A DNA stretch of 15,819 nucleotides from an uncultured Mucispirillum sp. (GCA_937890655.1 CALADT010000002.1:1-15819); one strand, 5' to 3'; shown: positions 7,604-14,508, numbered from the stretch's first letter. The notes: generated by a model from the letters alone, not told the origin. Program-made: numbers and translations.

Positions 7604-8059
7604 TTATTCTGCTATCATATAAACATACATTACTTTTGTAGTAGGATGAACCCATATTTCTTTAATATATGCTTTCACTTGGTTTTTTGAATGAAAACTA
7701 GATATAGTATTTGACTTTGTATCTGGTAGCTTTGTGTGATTAGATGCTTTAGAAGATATAACCATAACAGAATCAACATAAACACCTTTTTGGCGTGCTA
7801 TTTCTTCTATGGCTCTTTTAGTAGCAAGTTCTCGCTGGCCTGTAATACCGTTTACATGGGCAGCACAGTAACCAACACCACCTACAACACCATTTTTTGA
7901 TGGATTATATACCCATTCAGGTATTTTATCACTATTATAATTACTATTGTTACTTGTATTAAAATAGCAACCCTGTAATAACACTAAAAATAAAATTAAT
8001 AATAAATAATGGGAGAAAGTTTTAGTCTTCCCCCCATTTATCTTTATTTTAATAACCAT
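7604..8059 (-). CDS. LPP20-family lipoprotein, second of three tandem paralogues
   Basis: The 151-residue product has a hydrophobic signal (about 18-29) and lipobox LLQGC with Cys31 as the probable lipidated residue. The mature part has IPEWV (46-50), VGGVGYCAA and RAIEEIARQKGV, then a strand-rich C-terminus with IKEIWVHPTTKVMYVYM. The start overlaps the end of the first paralogue by 11 bases and has no good Shine-Dalgarno of its own, so it is likely translated by coupling. A run of six G lies near codons 9-10, unusual in this AT-rich DNA. It is probably anchored in the envelope; molecular role unknown. Confidence 0.8.
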   Translation of the reverse strand: MVIKIKINGGKTKTFSHYLLLILFLVLLQGCYFNTSNNSNYNSDKIPEWVYNPSKNGVVGGVGYCAAHVNGITGQRELATKRAIEEIARQKGVYVDSVMVISSKASNHTKLPDTKSNTISSFHSKNQVKAYIKEIWVHPTTKVMYVYMIAE

Positions 8060-8654
8060 CTAATTGATTATTAGGTGTTTTCATCACTTTATCTATTTCT
8101 TTATCCATTTCTTTTAAAGCATTTTGAGCTTGGATTTGTTGCCATAACGCTTGTTCGTTACGGTAGCTTGAAGTGATTTGTGATTTTATTTCTTCTTCTA
8201 AACTAGGAGCATCTGCCACAACTAAAACAAAGATTTCATTACATTCTGGTGAAATCCATGCTTCTTTTGCTCTTGAACCTGTAATAGTTTGGTTAGCAAG
8301 TTGACGAGAAACATTAGAAGTAACTTTATCAACTGTTTGACTATCTCCTACTCCTGTTGTTTGAGTGAAGTTTTTTAACATGTTATTTACTTTTAGCTCA
8401 AGGATACGAGCGATTTCATCTCTACCATTTGCTAAAGCTTCAGTTCTTGCAAAATTAATACCTGCGTTACCTATTTGTGCACTACCTACTGCAGAAAGAC
8501 CACCTTCAGCCCCAGCTAATAAAACCCACGCTGGTGCATCTTTTACACATTTGTTCACTTTAGATGCAGTAATAGTCTGCCCCTTACCTGTACAACCTGC
8601 AAAAGCAAAAGCTAAAACTACAATAACTAAAGCTAATAAAAAAGTTTTTTTCAT
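8049..8654 (-). CDS. LPP20-family lipoprotein, first and longest of three tandem paralogues
   Basis: The 201-residue product has a textbook lipoprotein signal MKKTFLLALVIVVLAFAFAGC with Cys21. The mature part contains APAWV, GLSAVGSAQIG, EALANGRDEIARIL and a later AWISPECNEIFVLVV strand pair, followed by a polar, Gln/Glu/Lys-rich helical tail (about 155-195) absent from the other two copies. A strong Shine-Dalgarno GGAGG lies 8 bases before the ATG, so it is probably the best-translated gene of the operon. By family it is an outer-membrane-associated lipoprotein of unknown activity. Confidence 0.85.
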   Translation of the reverse strand: MKKTFLLALVIVVLAFAFAGCTGKGQTITASKVNKCVKDAPAWVLLAGAEGGLSAVGSAQIGNAGINFARTEALANGRDEIARILELKVNNMLKNFTQTTGVGDSQTVDKVTSNVSRQLANQTITGSRAKEAWISPECNEIFVLVVADAPSLEEEIKSQITSSYRNEQALWQQIQAQNALKEMDKEIDKVMKTPNNQLDGY

Positions 8655-8762
8655 AAAATGCCTCCGTTAATTAAATATACTACATTTTTTATTATATGAA
8701 ATCTTTATTTTTTAAATATTATATACTTATAAATTGTATAATTAAACAATACACCTAATAGT

Positions 8763-8790
8763 ATTATAACCAAATAAAATAATAATACAA
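8763..8790 (-). promoter_or_regulatory. Candidate promoter of the minus-strand LPP20-to-proC operon
   Basis: On the minus strand TTGTAT (8790-8785) and TATAAT (8768-8763) are separated by 16 bases, about 110 bases before the first LPP20 start codon. It is the best -35/-10 pair I find in this gap, but the AT content makes false matches likely. It would give a leader of roughly 100 bases in which I see no riboswitch-like structure. Confidence 0.4.
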
Positions 8791-8900
8791 CTTCTATTTT
8801 ATAATGTAACCATAATTACAAAATAATTACGCCAAAGGTTGTCTTTTTATAAATTATTTTTATAAAATACTTAAATTCTATACCATATCGGCTAAATTAT

Positions 8901-8920
8901 AAAAATATTTAGATATTTTT
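8901..8920 (-). terminator. Possible weak AT hairpin terminator after the uracil-DNA glycosylase gene
   Basis: AAAAATAT and ATATTTTT form an 8-bp stem around TTAG, 8 bases past the stop codon, and the minus-strand transcript would continue into A/T-rich sequence. With no G-C pairs the stem is weak. The rest of the 8655-8928 gap holds only AT-rich sequence and the candidate promoter. Confidence 0.35.
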
Positions 8921-8928
8921 TTAAATAA

Positions 8929-9639
8929 TTAACTTTTTACTTCTAAACCTAACTCTTTCATTACAAGTTGTAAATCTTTCCATGCTTCTGCCTTCATTTT
9001 AGGGTTACGAAGTAAATATGCAGGGTGAAATGTTGGTAATACTTTATACCCATAAAAATCCTGCCATGTGCCACGAAGTTTAGAAATACCTAATTTCAAT
9101 TTACCTTCTGGTTGTAATAAAAAATTAAGAGAAATAGAACCTAAACAAACTATATATTCAGGGTTAATTATTTGTATTTGGCTTCTTAAATAGCCAATAC
9201 ATTGTTTTGCCTCATCTGCTAATGGGTCCCTATTAGAAGGTGGCCTACATTTTACAATATTTGCTATATATACTGTTTCTCTAGTTAGCCCCATTGCTTC
9301 TATCATTTTTGTAAGTAATTGCCCACTTCTACCAACAAAAGGTAGCCCCTGTTTATCTTCTTCTGCTCCTGGGCCTTCCCCTATAAACATAAGTCTTGCA
9401 TTAGGGTTGCCATAACCAAAAACAATATTATTTCTTGTTTCAGCAAGGCCACATTTATTACAGTTTGAAAAACTTCTTTTTAGCTCCATTAGTTTATCAG
9501 CTTTACTTAAATTGCTACTGATTATTTCTTCATGTTCTACATTTTGTAACTGGTTATCCATTACACATCCATTATTATTTTTATAAATATCATCAATACC
9601 AAAAAGAATAGATTTCTGATTTTGAAAAAATACACTCAT
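8929..9639 (-). CDS. Type 4 (4Fe-4S) uracil-DNA glycosylase
   Basis: The 236-residue protein has the four cluster cysteines: C60 and C63 (CNKC) plus C131 and C147 (KCRPPSNRDP...QC). It also has the active-site motif GEGPGAEED (87-95), GLPFVGRSGQLL and the distal HPAYLLRNP (205-213). Such enzymes remove uracil, arising from cytosine deamination or dUTP incorporation, from DNA; they are common in thermophiles and many anaerobes. An N-terminal extension of about 40 residues before the core is weakly conserved. The ATG at 9639 has only a poor GTGGTG, so a start at the internal Met27 is possible. It is transcribed divergently from the FmdE operon. Confidence 0.9.
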   Translation of the reverse strand: MSVFFQNQKSILFGIDDIYKNNNGCVMDNQLQNVEHEEIISSNLSKADKLMELKRSFSNCNKCGLAETRNNIVFGYGNPNARLMFIGEGPGAEEDKQGLPFVGRSGQLLTKMIEAMGLTRETVYIANIVKCRPPSNRDPLADEAKQCIGYLRSQIQIINPEYIVCLGSISLNFLLQPEGKLKLGISKLRGTWQDFYGYKVLPTFHPAYLLRNPKMKAEAWKDLQLVMKELGLEVKS

Positions 9640-9770
9640 AATTTACACACCACTTTCACTATATATATACTATTATAAACTATAAAACAACAAAATATTT
9701 AGTATATGGTAAAACTTATTACACTTTTAAAAAGCAAATAATATTATACGTATAAATTATACAATCTATC

Positions 9771-9799
9771 TTGACATTTATAGAAAACAGGATTATATG
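9771..9799 (+). promoter_or_regulatory. Sigma-70 promoter of the FmdE-transporter operon
   Basis: A perfect TTGACA (9771-9776) is followed after 16-17 bases by TTATAT/TATATG (9793-9799). It is the best promoter in the window and lies 39 bases before the FmdE start codon. The operator-like inverted repeat begins at the 3' end of the -10 element. Confidence 0.7.
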
Positions 9800-9827
9800 T
9801 AACACATATTCTACACTTTGTGTTACA
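9798..9827. promoter_or_regulatory. Operator-like 9-bp perfect inverted repeat (9-N12-9) over the transcription start of the FmdE operon
   Basis: TGTAACACA (9798-9806) and TGTGTTACA (9819-9827) are perfect reverse complements separated by 12 bases. The left arm touches the -10 element and the right arm ends at the Shine-Dalgarno AGGAG (9827-9831). A repressor bound here would block transcription initiation. The core half-site GTAACAC/GTGTTAC resembles the motif I recall for NikR in delta-proteobacteria, but the published arm order and spacing need checking. An RNA hairpin hiding the ribosome site is an alternative. Confidence 0.6.
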
Positions 9828-9837
9828 GGAGAGTATT

Positions 9838-10353
9838 ATGGATAATAACTTATGGGAAAAAGCTGCCTCTTTTCATGGGCATAAATGTTCCGGATTAGCA
9901 ATAGGTTATAAAGTTGGGTTACTGGCTATAAAAACATTAGATATTAATATGGATATAGAAGATGAAGATATTGTTTGTTTATCAGAAACAGATGCCTGTG
10001 GGGTAGATGCTTTGCAGGTAATGTTTAAGGCTACAACAGGCACAGGTTCATTAAGAATTAATTATACAGGAAAACAAGCCTTTAATATATATAATAGAAA
10101 AAATGGGAAAAAAGCACGGTTTGTTTTAAAAGAAATACCTGAATTTAACAAAAAAGAAGAACGTATGAATTATATTTTAAATACACAGGAAGAAGAACTT
10201 TTTAATATTAAAGAACCTGCTTTTGAATTTCCTGAAAAAGCAAAAATTTATAATTCTTATATATGTAGTAAATGTATGGAAAAAACAGCAGAAAATAAAA
10301 TAGAATTTATAAATAATAAACCAGTATGTAGCCAGTGTATAAAAGGAGAATAA
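9838..10353 (+). CDS. FmdE-family protein with C-terminal zinc-finger-like CxxC pairs
   Basis: The 171-residue product starts at ATG 9838, with AGGAG 6 bases upstream; a GTG at 9820 is in frame but sits inside the inverted repeat and lacks a ribosome site. The N-terminal FmdE domain (PF02663-like) has FHGHKCSGLAIGYK and SETDACGVDALQ, with conserved His and Cys. The C-terminus has CSKC and CSQC, about 20 residues apart, typical of the treble-clef zinc finger in this family. FmdE was named from a molybdenum formylmethanofuran dehydrogenase operon, but bacterial members have no firmly assigned reaction. Metal or metal-cofactor handling is inferred from the Cys/His motifs and from the transporter encoded next. 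Confidence 0.85.
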   Translation: MDNNLWEKAASFHGHKCSGLAIGYKVGLLAIKTLDINMDIEDEDIVCLSETDACGVDALQVMFKATTGTGSLRINYTGKQAFNIYNRKNGKKARFVLKEIPEFNKKEERMNYILNTQEEELFNIKEPAFEFPEKAKIYNSYICSKCMEKTAENKIEFINNKPVCSQCIKGE

Positions 10354-10356
10354 GTA

Positions 10357-11544
10357 ATGAAAAAAATAATTAATTTAATAGTATTATGTTTAGTATTTTC
10401 ATTTGTATATGAAAGTAATGCTTACACAGTAATAGATATGCGTGGGAAAAAAATAGAAATTCCTGAAAAATTAGAACGTATTGCAACCATAGATGACGGA
10501 TTTATTGAGGGTGTTATGACCCACCTTAATGTAATAAATAAAGTTAGTGCTATTTCTTCATGGAGTATGAAAAGAGATTATTCTTATTCCTATGAAAACG
10601 CTAAAGGAGAAACCGTAACTTATAAAGGGTTAAATACTATGAAATATTTACACCCATGGCTTAATGACTTACCATGCTTTAATTCCCCACAGGGAGATAT
10701 ATTAAACTATGAAACCCTTGCAAAATCAAACCCACAACTAATTATTTTACGAGTTGGGGACTGCACTGTTTCAGGTGGTTCTTTTTTTAGAGGTGGTGAC
10801 CCTGCTCAACTTAATAAAACAATTAACATGATAGAATCTCTTGATATACCACTTATAGTGTTATATTCCCCTACTTATTACGGTAAAGCAGAACTTTCTA
10901 CCATGAAAGAAGAAATGCGTGTTATAGGTGATATTTTTAAACAACGTGAAAAAGCACTTGCTTTATATGATTACCTTAATAAAACAGAATTAATGGTAAA
11001 AGAAAGAACAAAAAATGTAAAAGATAAACCAAAAGTTTTATATTTTGGGCTTAATTCTGCTGCAAGAAAACAAGGTGGTTCTGGTATGGCTGCAGGTATT
11101 AACACCCCAGAATCATATATTATAGAAAATATTGTAAATGCAAAAAATGCCTATAATAAACAAGGTAATAATGTAATATTAAGTGGAGAACAAGTTTATG
11201 CGTTAGACCCTGATGTTATATTACTACCTACCCAAAACGGCTACCACCCAGCAGATGAGCTTTTATATGCTTCATATTATAAAAATTTAAGCGAACTTAA
11301 AGCTGTAAAAAATAAAAAAATATATTCTTTACCGTGGACACCTATGAATTGTTCAAGACGTGTAGAATATCCACTTGATATTTTAATTATTGCAAAAGCT
11401 GCATACCCTGAATTATTTAAAGATATTAAAGTGCATCAGTTTGCCATAGATTTTTATAAACATGTTTATAATATTGATGATAAAAAAGCAAAGGAGTTAA
11501 GAAGTCAACAATTACTTGACTGGACATATGAAAATGATTTCTAA
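10357..11544 (+). CDS. ABC transporter periplasmic binding protein (FecB/BtuF-like), metal or metal-complex uptake
   Basis: The 395-residue protein has a signal peptide with probable cleavage after SNA (residue 22), then VIDMRGKKIEIP and the class-III (PF01497-like) binding-protein pattern: ERIATIDDG, DILNYETLAKSNPQLIIL, a long central helix and LKAVKNKKIYSLPW near the end. It is longer than common cobalamin or siderophore binders, with insertions at about 65-105 and 130-150. AAGGAG (10343-10348) lies 8 bases before the ATG, 3 bases after fmdE. By family it delivers ligand to the FecCD permease. The ligand (Ni, Co, Mo/W oxyanion, haem, cobalamin or chelate) cannot be told from sequence alone; the FmdE partner and operator favour a metal. 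Confidence 0.85.
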   Translation: MKKIINLIVLCLVFSFVYESNAYTVIDMRGKKIEIPEKLERIATIDDGFIEGVMTHLNVINKVSAISSWSMKRDYSYSYENAKGETVTYKGLNTMKYLHPWLNDLPCFNSPQGDILNYETLAKSNPQLIILRVGDCTVSGGSFFRGGDPAQLNKTINMIESLDIPLIVLYSPTYYGKAELSTMKEEMRVIGDIFKQREKALALYDYLNKTELMVKERTKNVKDKPKVLYFGLNSAARKQGGSGMAAGINTPESYIIENIVNAKNAYNKQGNNVILSGEQVYALDPDVILLPTQNGYHPADELLYASYYKNLSELKAVKNKKIYSLPWTPMNCSRRVEYPLDILIIAKAAYPELFKDIKVHQFAIDFYKHVYNIDDKKAKELRSQQLLDWTYENDF

Positions 11545-12562
11545 TATATTATACGATAAAAGAAAGGTAGCTATTATAATATTAATTATACTTTTAATAT
11601 TAGTAATATTATTTGCTATTATTTCTGGAAATTCAGAACTAACACCTGCAACTGTTTTTAATGTAATACTATATAAAATAACAGGCTGGAGTTTTGAAGA
11701 AGTTTCAAAAAGTAATATTGCTATTGTATGGAATATGCGTATGCCTAGAGTATTAATGGCTATTTTAACAGGTATTGCTTTATCTACTGCTGGTGCTTTA
11801 TATCAAGGTTGTTTTCGTAATCCATTAGTGGAACCATTTATTTTAGGTGCATCATCTGGTGCTAGTTTTGGAGCAGCTTTAGCTATTGTATTTCCTTCCC
11901 TTTTCCTGCCTATACAAATTTCTGCTTTTATATTTGCTATGGTTGCAGTTATTTCATCATATTTTTTAGCACGATATAAGGGGGAAATAAATACTGTTGG
12001 GTTAGTATTATCTGGTGTTATTATAGGTTCACTATTTTCTGCGCTTGTATCTGTAATGAAATATTTATCACTTGATACTCAATTAAGAGAAATAACTTTT
12101 TGGATGATGGGTGGCTTATACCATGCAGGTTGGAGCGATATATATATAAATGCTTTTGTAATACTAGTATGTTTTATTATTGTATGGAGCCTATCTTGGA
12201 AATTAAATTTATTATCCACAAGTGATGAAGAAGCAAAAAGCCTTGGTATTAACCCTGATAAATATAAAACAATTTTTATTGTAAAAGCAACACTTATGAC
12301 TTCTGTATGTGTATCAAGTGTAGGAATTATAGCATGGGTTGGACTTATGATGCCACATGCAGCTAGGCTTTTAACAGGCCCTGATAATAGATATGTTATT
12401 CCCATATCTAGTTTAGGTGGTGCAATCTATTTATTAATATGTGATACAATCGCAAGAACATTAACTATGGGAGAAATCCCTATTGGTATAATTACTTCCA
12501 TACTAGGAGCACCATTTTTAATATGGATATTAAGAGCTAAAAGTGGCAGACTTTTTTCATAG
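11528..12562 (+). CDS. FecCD-type ABC transporter permease
   Basis: The protein is about 344 residues and has the family hallmarks RMPRVLMAILTGIALSTAGA, YQGCFRNPLVEPFILGASSGA, the cytoplasmic coupling motif EEAKSLGI and AWVGLMMPHAARLLTG, plus roughly ten hydrophobic segments. This is the BtuC/FhuB/MolB fold, working as a homodimer in the inner membrane. The start is ambiguous: ATG at 11528 or 11534 both overlap the binding-protein gene, while an upstream TTG (11516) is in frame but has no nearby ribosome site. I chose 11528, preceded by TGGA. The 17-base overlap supports translational coupling. Confidence 0.88.
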   Translation: MKMISNILYDKRKVAIIILIILLILVILFAIISGNSELTPATVFNVILYKITGWSFEEVSKSNIAIVWNMRMPRVLMAILTGIALSTAGALYQGCFRNPLVEPFILGASSGASFGAALAIVFPSLFLPIQISAFIFAMVAVISSYFLARYKGEINTVGLVLSGVIIGSLFSALVSVMKYLSLDTQLREITFWMMGGLYHAGWSDIYINAFVILVCFIIVWSLSWKLNLLSTSDEEAKSLGINPDKYKTIFIVKATLMTSVCVSSVGIIAWVGLMMPHAARLLTGPDNRYVIPISSLGGAIYLLICDTIARTLTMGEIPIGIITSILGAPFLIWILRAKSGRLFS

Positions 12563-12570
12563 GATATTAT

Positions 12571-13332
12571 ATGGTAAAAATTGAAAATTTAAACTTTTAT
12601 TACGGTAACATACAAATATTAAAAAACATGTCTTTTAACATAGAAAAACCGTCCTTATGGGCATTAATGGGGCCAAATGGTGGTGGTAAAACAACATTAT
12701 TTAAATGTATTATGGGGCTTTTAAAACCAAGTAGTGCAAATATTCATATAAACAATATGGATTATAAAAATATTACTACATCAAAAATGGCAAAATTAAT
12801 ATCATATGTGCCACAGGAACATAAACCGCCCTTTCCTTTTACTGTTAGAGAAATAGTGCTAATGGGTAGAACCCCTTATATGAATAGTTTTTTTGGGCTT
12901 AAAAAATCAGATTATGAAACAGTAGAACATGCTATGGAGTTATTAGATATATTAGATATTGCAGACAGGCCTGTTACAGCATTAAGTGGTGGCCAACGTC
13001 AGTTAACATTAATCGCCCGTTCCATTGCTCAAGATGCACCAATTATGATTCTTGATGAACCAACAAGCGCTTTAGATTTTAATAACCAAATCCATGTATG
13101 GAAAATATTAAAAAAAATATCAGCAGAGGGAAAGTTGGTTATAGCCTGCAGTCATGACCCTAACCATATATTATGGTTTGCAGATAACTGTATTGCCATA
13201 AAACATGGGGAAGTAATAACATATGGTAAAATAGATGATATTATAAACAATACTCTTTTAAAAAATATATATGGAATGGATTATGAAATTAAAAAAATTG
13301 ATAATAAAAGTATAATTTGTCCTATTTTATAA
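12571..13332 (+). CDS. ABC transporter ATP-binding protein (FecE/BtuD-like)
   Basis: The 253-residue ATPase has Walker A GPNGGGKT (34-41), Q-loop YVPQ with Q82, signature LSGGQ (138-142), Walker B IMILDEP with E163, D-loop SALD and H-loop His195 in SHD, all intact. The ALMGPNGGGK and LMGRTPY segments are typical of the iron-chelate/cobalamin/molybdate importers of the FecCD class. It begins 8 bases after the permease with AGGA upstream, completing a four-gene unit: FmdE, binding protein, permease, ATPase. It would act as a cytoplasmic dimer energising uptake. No terminator is obvious before the gmk promoter. Confidence 0.92.
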   Translation: MVKIENLNFYYGNIQILKNMSFNIEKPSLWALMGPNGGGKTTLFKCIMGLLKPSSANIHINNMDYKNITTSKMAKLISYVPQEHKPPFPFTVREIVLMGRTPYMNSFFGLKKSDYETVEHAMELLDILDIADRPVTALSGGQRQLTLIARSIAQDAPIMILDEPTSALDFNNQIHVWKILKKISAEGKLVIACSHDPNHILWFADNCIAIKHGEVITYGKIDDIINNTLLKNIYGMDYEIKKIDNKSIICPIL

Positions 13333-13340
13333 AATTATTA

Positions 13341-13369
13341 TTGACTATTATGTAAAATTATAATTTAAT
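13341..13369 (+). promoter_or_regulatory. Candidate promoter for gmk-rpoZ
   Basis: TTGACT (13341-13346), a 17-base spacer and TTTAAT (13364-13369) lie 22 bases before the gmk start codon, with GGAGG (13383-13387) as ribosome site. The same TTGACT-N17-TTTAAT pair recurs before the toxin-antitoxin genes, which strengthens it as the local sigma-70 consensus. Confidence 0.5.
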
Positions 13370-13391
13370 AGCCTACGTCTTTGGAGGTAAT

Positions 13392-13907
13392 ATGGATATA
13401 AATAGTAAAGGTAGGCTTTATATTGTTTCTGCCCCTAGTGGAGCTGGTAAAACAACACTTTGTTCTATGCTTATAAAAAAGTATCCTGCTGTTCACTATT
13501 CCATATCATACACCACTAGAAAACCACATGGGAATTATTATGGAACATCACAAAAACAAATAGAAGATGCTTTAAATAAAGGTACAGACATTATACTTGA
13601 TATTGACCCACAAGGAGCTATGCAATTAAAAGATAAAACAGGCAATAATGCCACTTATATATTTATTACAGCTCCTAGTTTAGAAGAATTAAAAAACCGT
13701 TTAGTGAATAGAGGCACAGATAAAGAAGAACATATTACATTACGGTTAAATAATGCAAAAAAAGAAATGGAATACTTTAAGGATTATGATTATTTAATTA
13801 TAAACGATGCAACAGATACAGCATTTTTACAATTAGAATCAATTTATCTTGCAGAAAAATTAAGAACAAATCAGTATAAACAAGTTATTGATTTTATGAA
13901 TATATAA
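13392..13907 (+). CDS. gmk: Guanylate kinase with an internal in-frame gap of about 33 residues
   Basis: The start is fixed by GGAGG 4 bases upstream. The P-loop SAPSGAGKTT (13-22), SYTTRKP (39-45), HGNYYGTS (46-53), DIILDIDPQGA (66-76), LRLNNAKKEM and DYLIINDATDTA are all classic guanylate kinase. The product is 171 residues where about 205 is normal. Aligned to E. coli Gmk from memory, TTRKP joins directly to HGNYYGTS, so the block that normally reads RPGE-x-x-G-x-x-YFFV...FLEWAEV is missing. That block carries part of the GMP-binding lid, including a conserved Tyr and Glu. Gmk normally converts GMP to GDP with ATP and is essential, so this copy is either crippled, altered in specificity, or backed up by a second gene. 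The frame is intact and rpoZ follows as usual. Confidence 0.85.
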   Translation: MDINSKGRLYIVSAPSGAGKTTLCSMLIKKYPAVHYSISYTTRKPHGNYYGTSQKQIEDALNKGTDIILDIDPQGAMQLKDKTGNNATYIFITAPSLEELKNRLVNRGTDKEEHITLRLNNAKKEMEYFKDYDYLIINDATDTAFLQLESIYLAEKLRTNQYKQVIDFMNI

Positions 13908-13926
13908 CATTATAAAGGAGAACATA

Positions 13927-14199
13927 ATGGCTTTTTTAGACATTGAAAGAGTAATTAACCAAAAAGAAATGGACAGCAGATTTAAACTTGTTCATTTAGC
14001 AGCATTACGTGCAAGAGAATTAAACAACCCTAATGAAACCACTGTTTTTTCAGACTTAAAACATGGAGAAAAAGTTACTTCAAAAGCATTAGCAGATATT
14101 GTTCGCAATAGAATTAAATTTGTTGAAATAGATGAAACAAGCGAACTAGAAAATAGTGAAGAAGAAAACAACTCTGAAAACTCTAACGAAACAATGTAA
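13927..14199 (+). CDS. rpoZ: RNA polymerase omega subunit
   Basis: The 90-residue protein has the omega core MDSRFKLVHLAALRARELN (residues 15-33), TSKALADIVRNRIKFVEI (about 51-68) and an acidic Asn/Glu/Ser-rich tail. Omega helps assemble the beta-prime subunit and contributes to ppGpp binding in many bacteria. AAAGGAG (13914-13920) lies 6 bases before the ATG. It follows gmk by 19 bases, the arrangement seen in many bacteria, and probably shares its transcript. Confidence 0.9.
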   Translation: MAFLDIERVINQKEMDSRFKLVHLAALRARELNNPNETTVFSDLKHGEKVTSKALADIVRNRIKFVEIDETSELENSEEENNSENSNETM

Positions 14200-14226
14200 G
14201 TAATAAATTTGTATAAATTTTATTAC
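14200..14226 (+). terminator. Possible weak hairpin terminator after rpoZ
   Basis: GTAATAAATTT and AAATTTTATTAC pair with one bulged base around GTAT, starting just after the rpoZ stop codon. It is AT-rich and lacks a clean T tract, so termination is plausible but unproven. Confidence 0.4.
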
Positions 14227-14238
14227 TATTTCATAATT

Positions 14239-14306
14239 ATTAAGATATTATAGCTTTATAAATAACATATAATTGCTGTAATATTTTAATAATCTAATAT
14301 CTTAAT
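14239..14306. repeat. 12-bp perfect inverted repeat enclosing 44 bases
   Basis: ATTAAGATATTA (14239-14250) and TAATATCTTAAT (14295-14306) are exact reverse complements. The 68-base unit contains no reading frame of note. It could be a remnant of a small mobile element, a transcript-end structure for either side, or chance in AT-rich DNA. It marks the start of the accessory segment after rpoZ. Confidence 0.5.
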
Positions 14307-14438
14307 GTTCTTTTATATAATAATCTCTTTAATATACTACATACTAATTTATAACAAGAAAAAGTTAATGATTTACTTGTGATTTTCCACCACCAAAGAC
14401 TAAATAAATTATTATTAACTATTAATATTTTATAATTA

Positions 14439-14508
14439 ACGACTAATGATTGATGACTAATGATTGATGATTGATGATTGATGATTGATGATTTATGATT
14501 TATGAATA
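14439..14508. repeat. Heptanucleotide tandem repeat (VNTR-like), about ten units of ATGATTG and variants
   Basis: From 14446 the units read ATGATTG, ATGACTA, ATGATTG four times, ATGATTT twice and ATGAATA; an ACGACTA unit precedes them. The four identical central units show recent expansion. Because 7 is not a multiple of 3, copy-number change shifts any frame across it. The repeat forms the 3' end of the 34-codon minus-strand frame, whose stop lies in an ATGATTT unit. Confidence 0.85.

Noticed and set aside
9798..9827. CRP/FNR-type site
   Set aside because: The arms and 12-base spacer do not match TGTGA-N6-TCACA or TTGAT-N4-ATCAA.
9820..9840. GTG at 9820 as the FmdE start
   Set aside because: It falls within the right arm of the inverted repeat, has no ribosome site, and the ATG at 9838 has AGGAG at ideal spacing and begins the conserved domain.
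14439..14508. CRISPR array
   Set aside because: Units of 7 bases are contiguous with no spacers, so this is a tandem repeat and not repeat-spacer structure.
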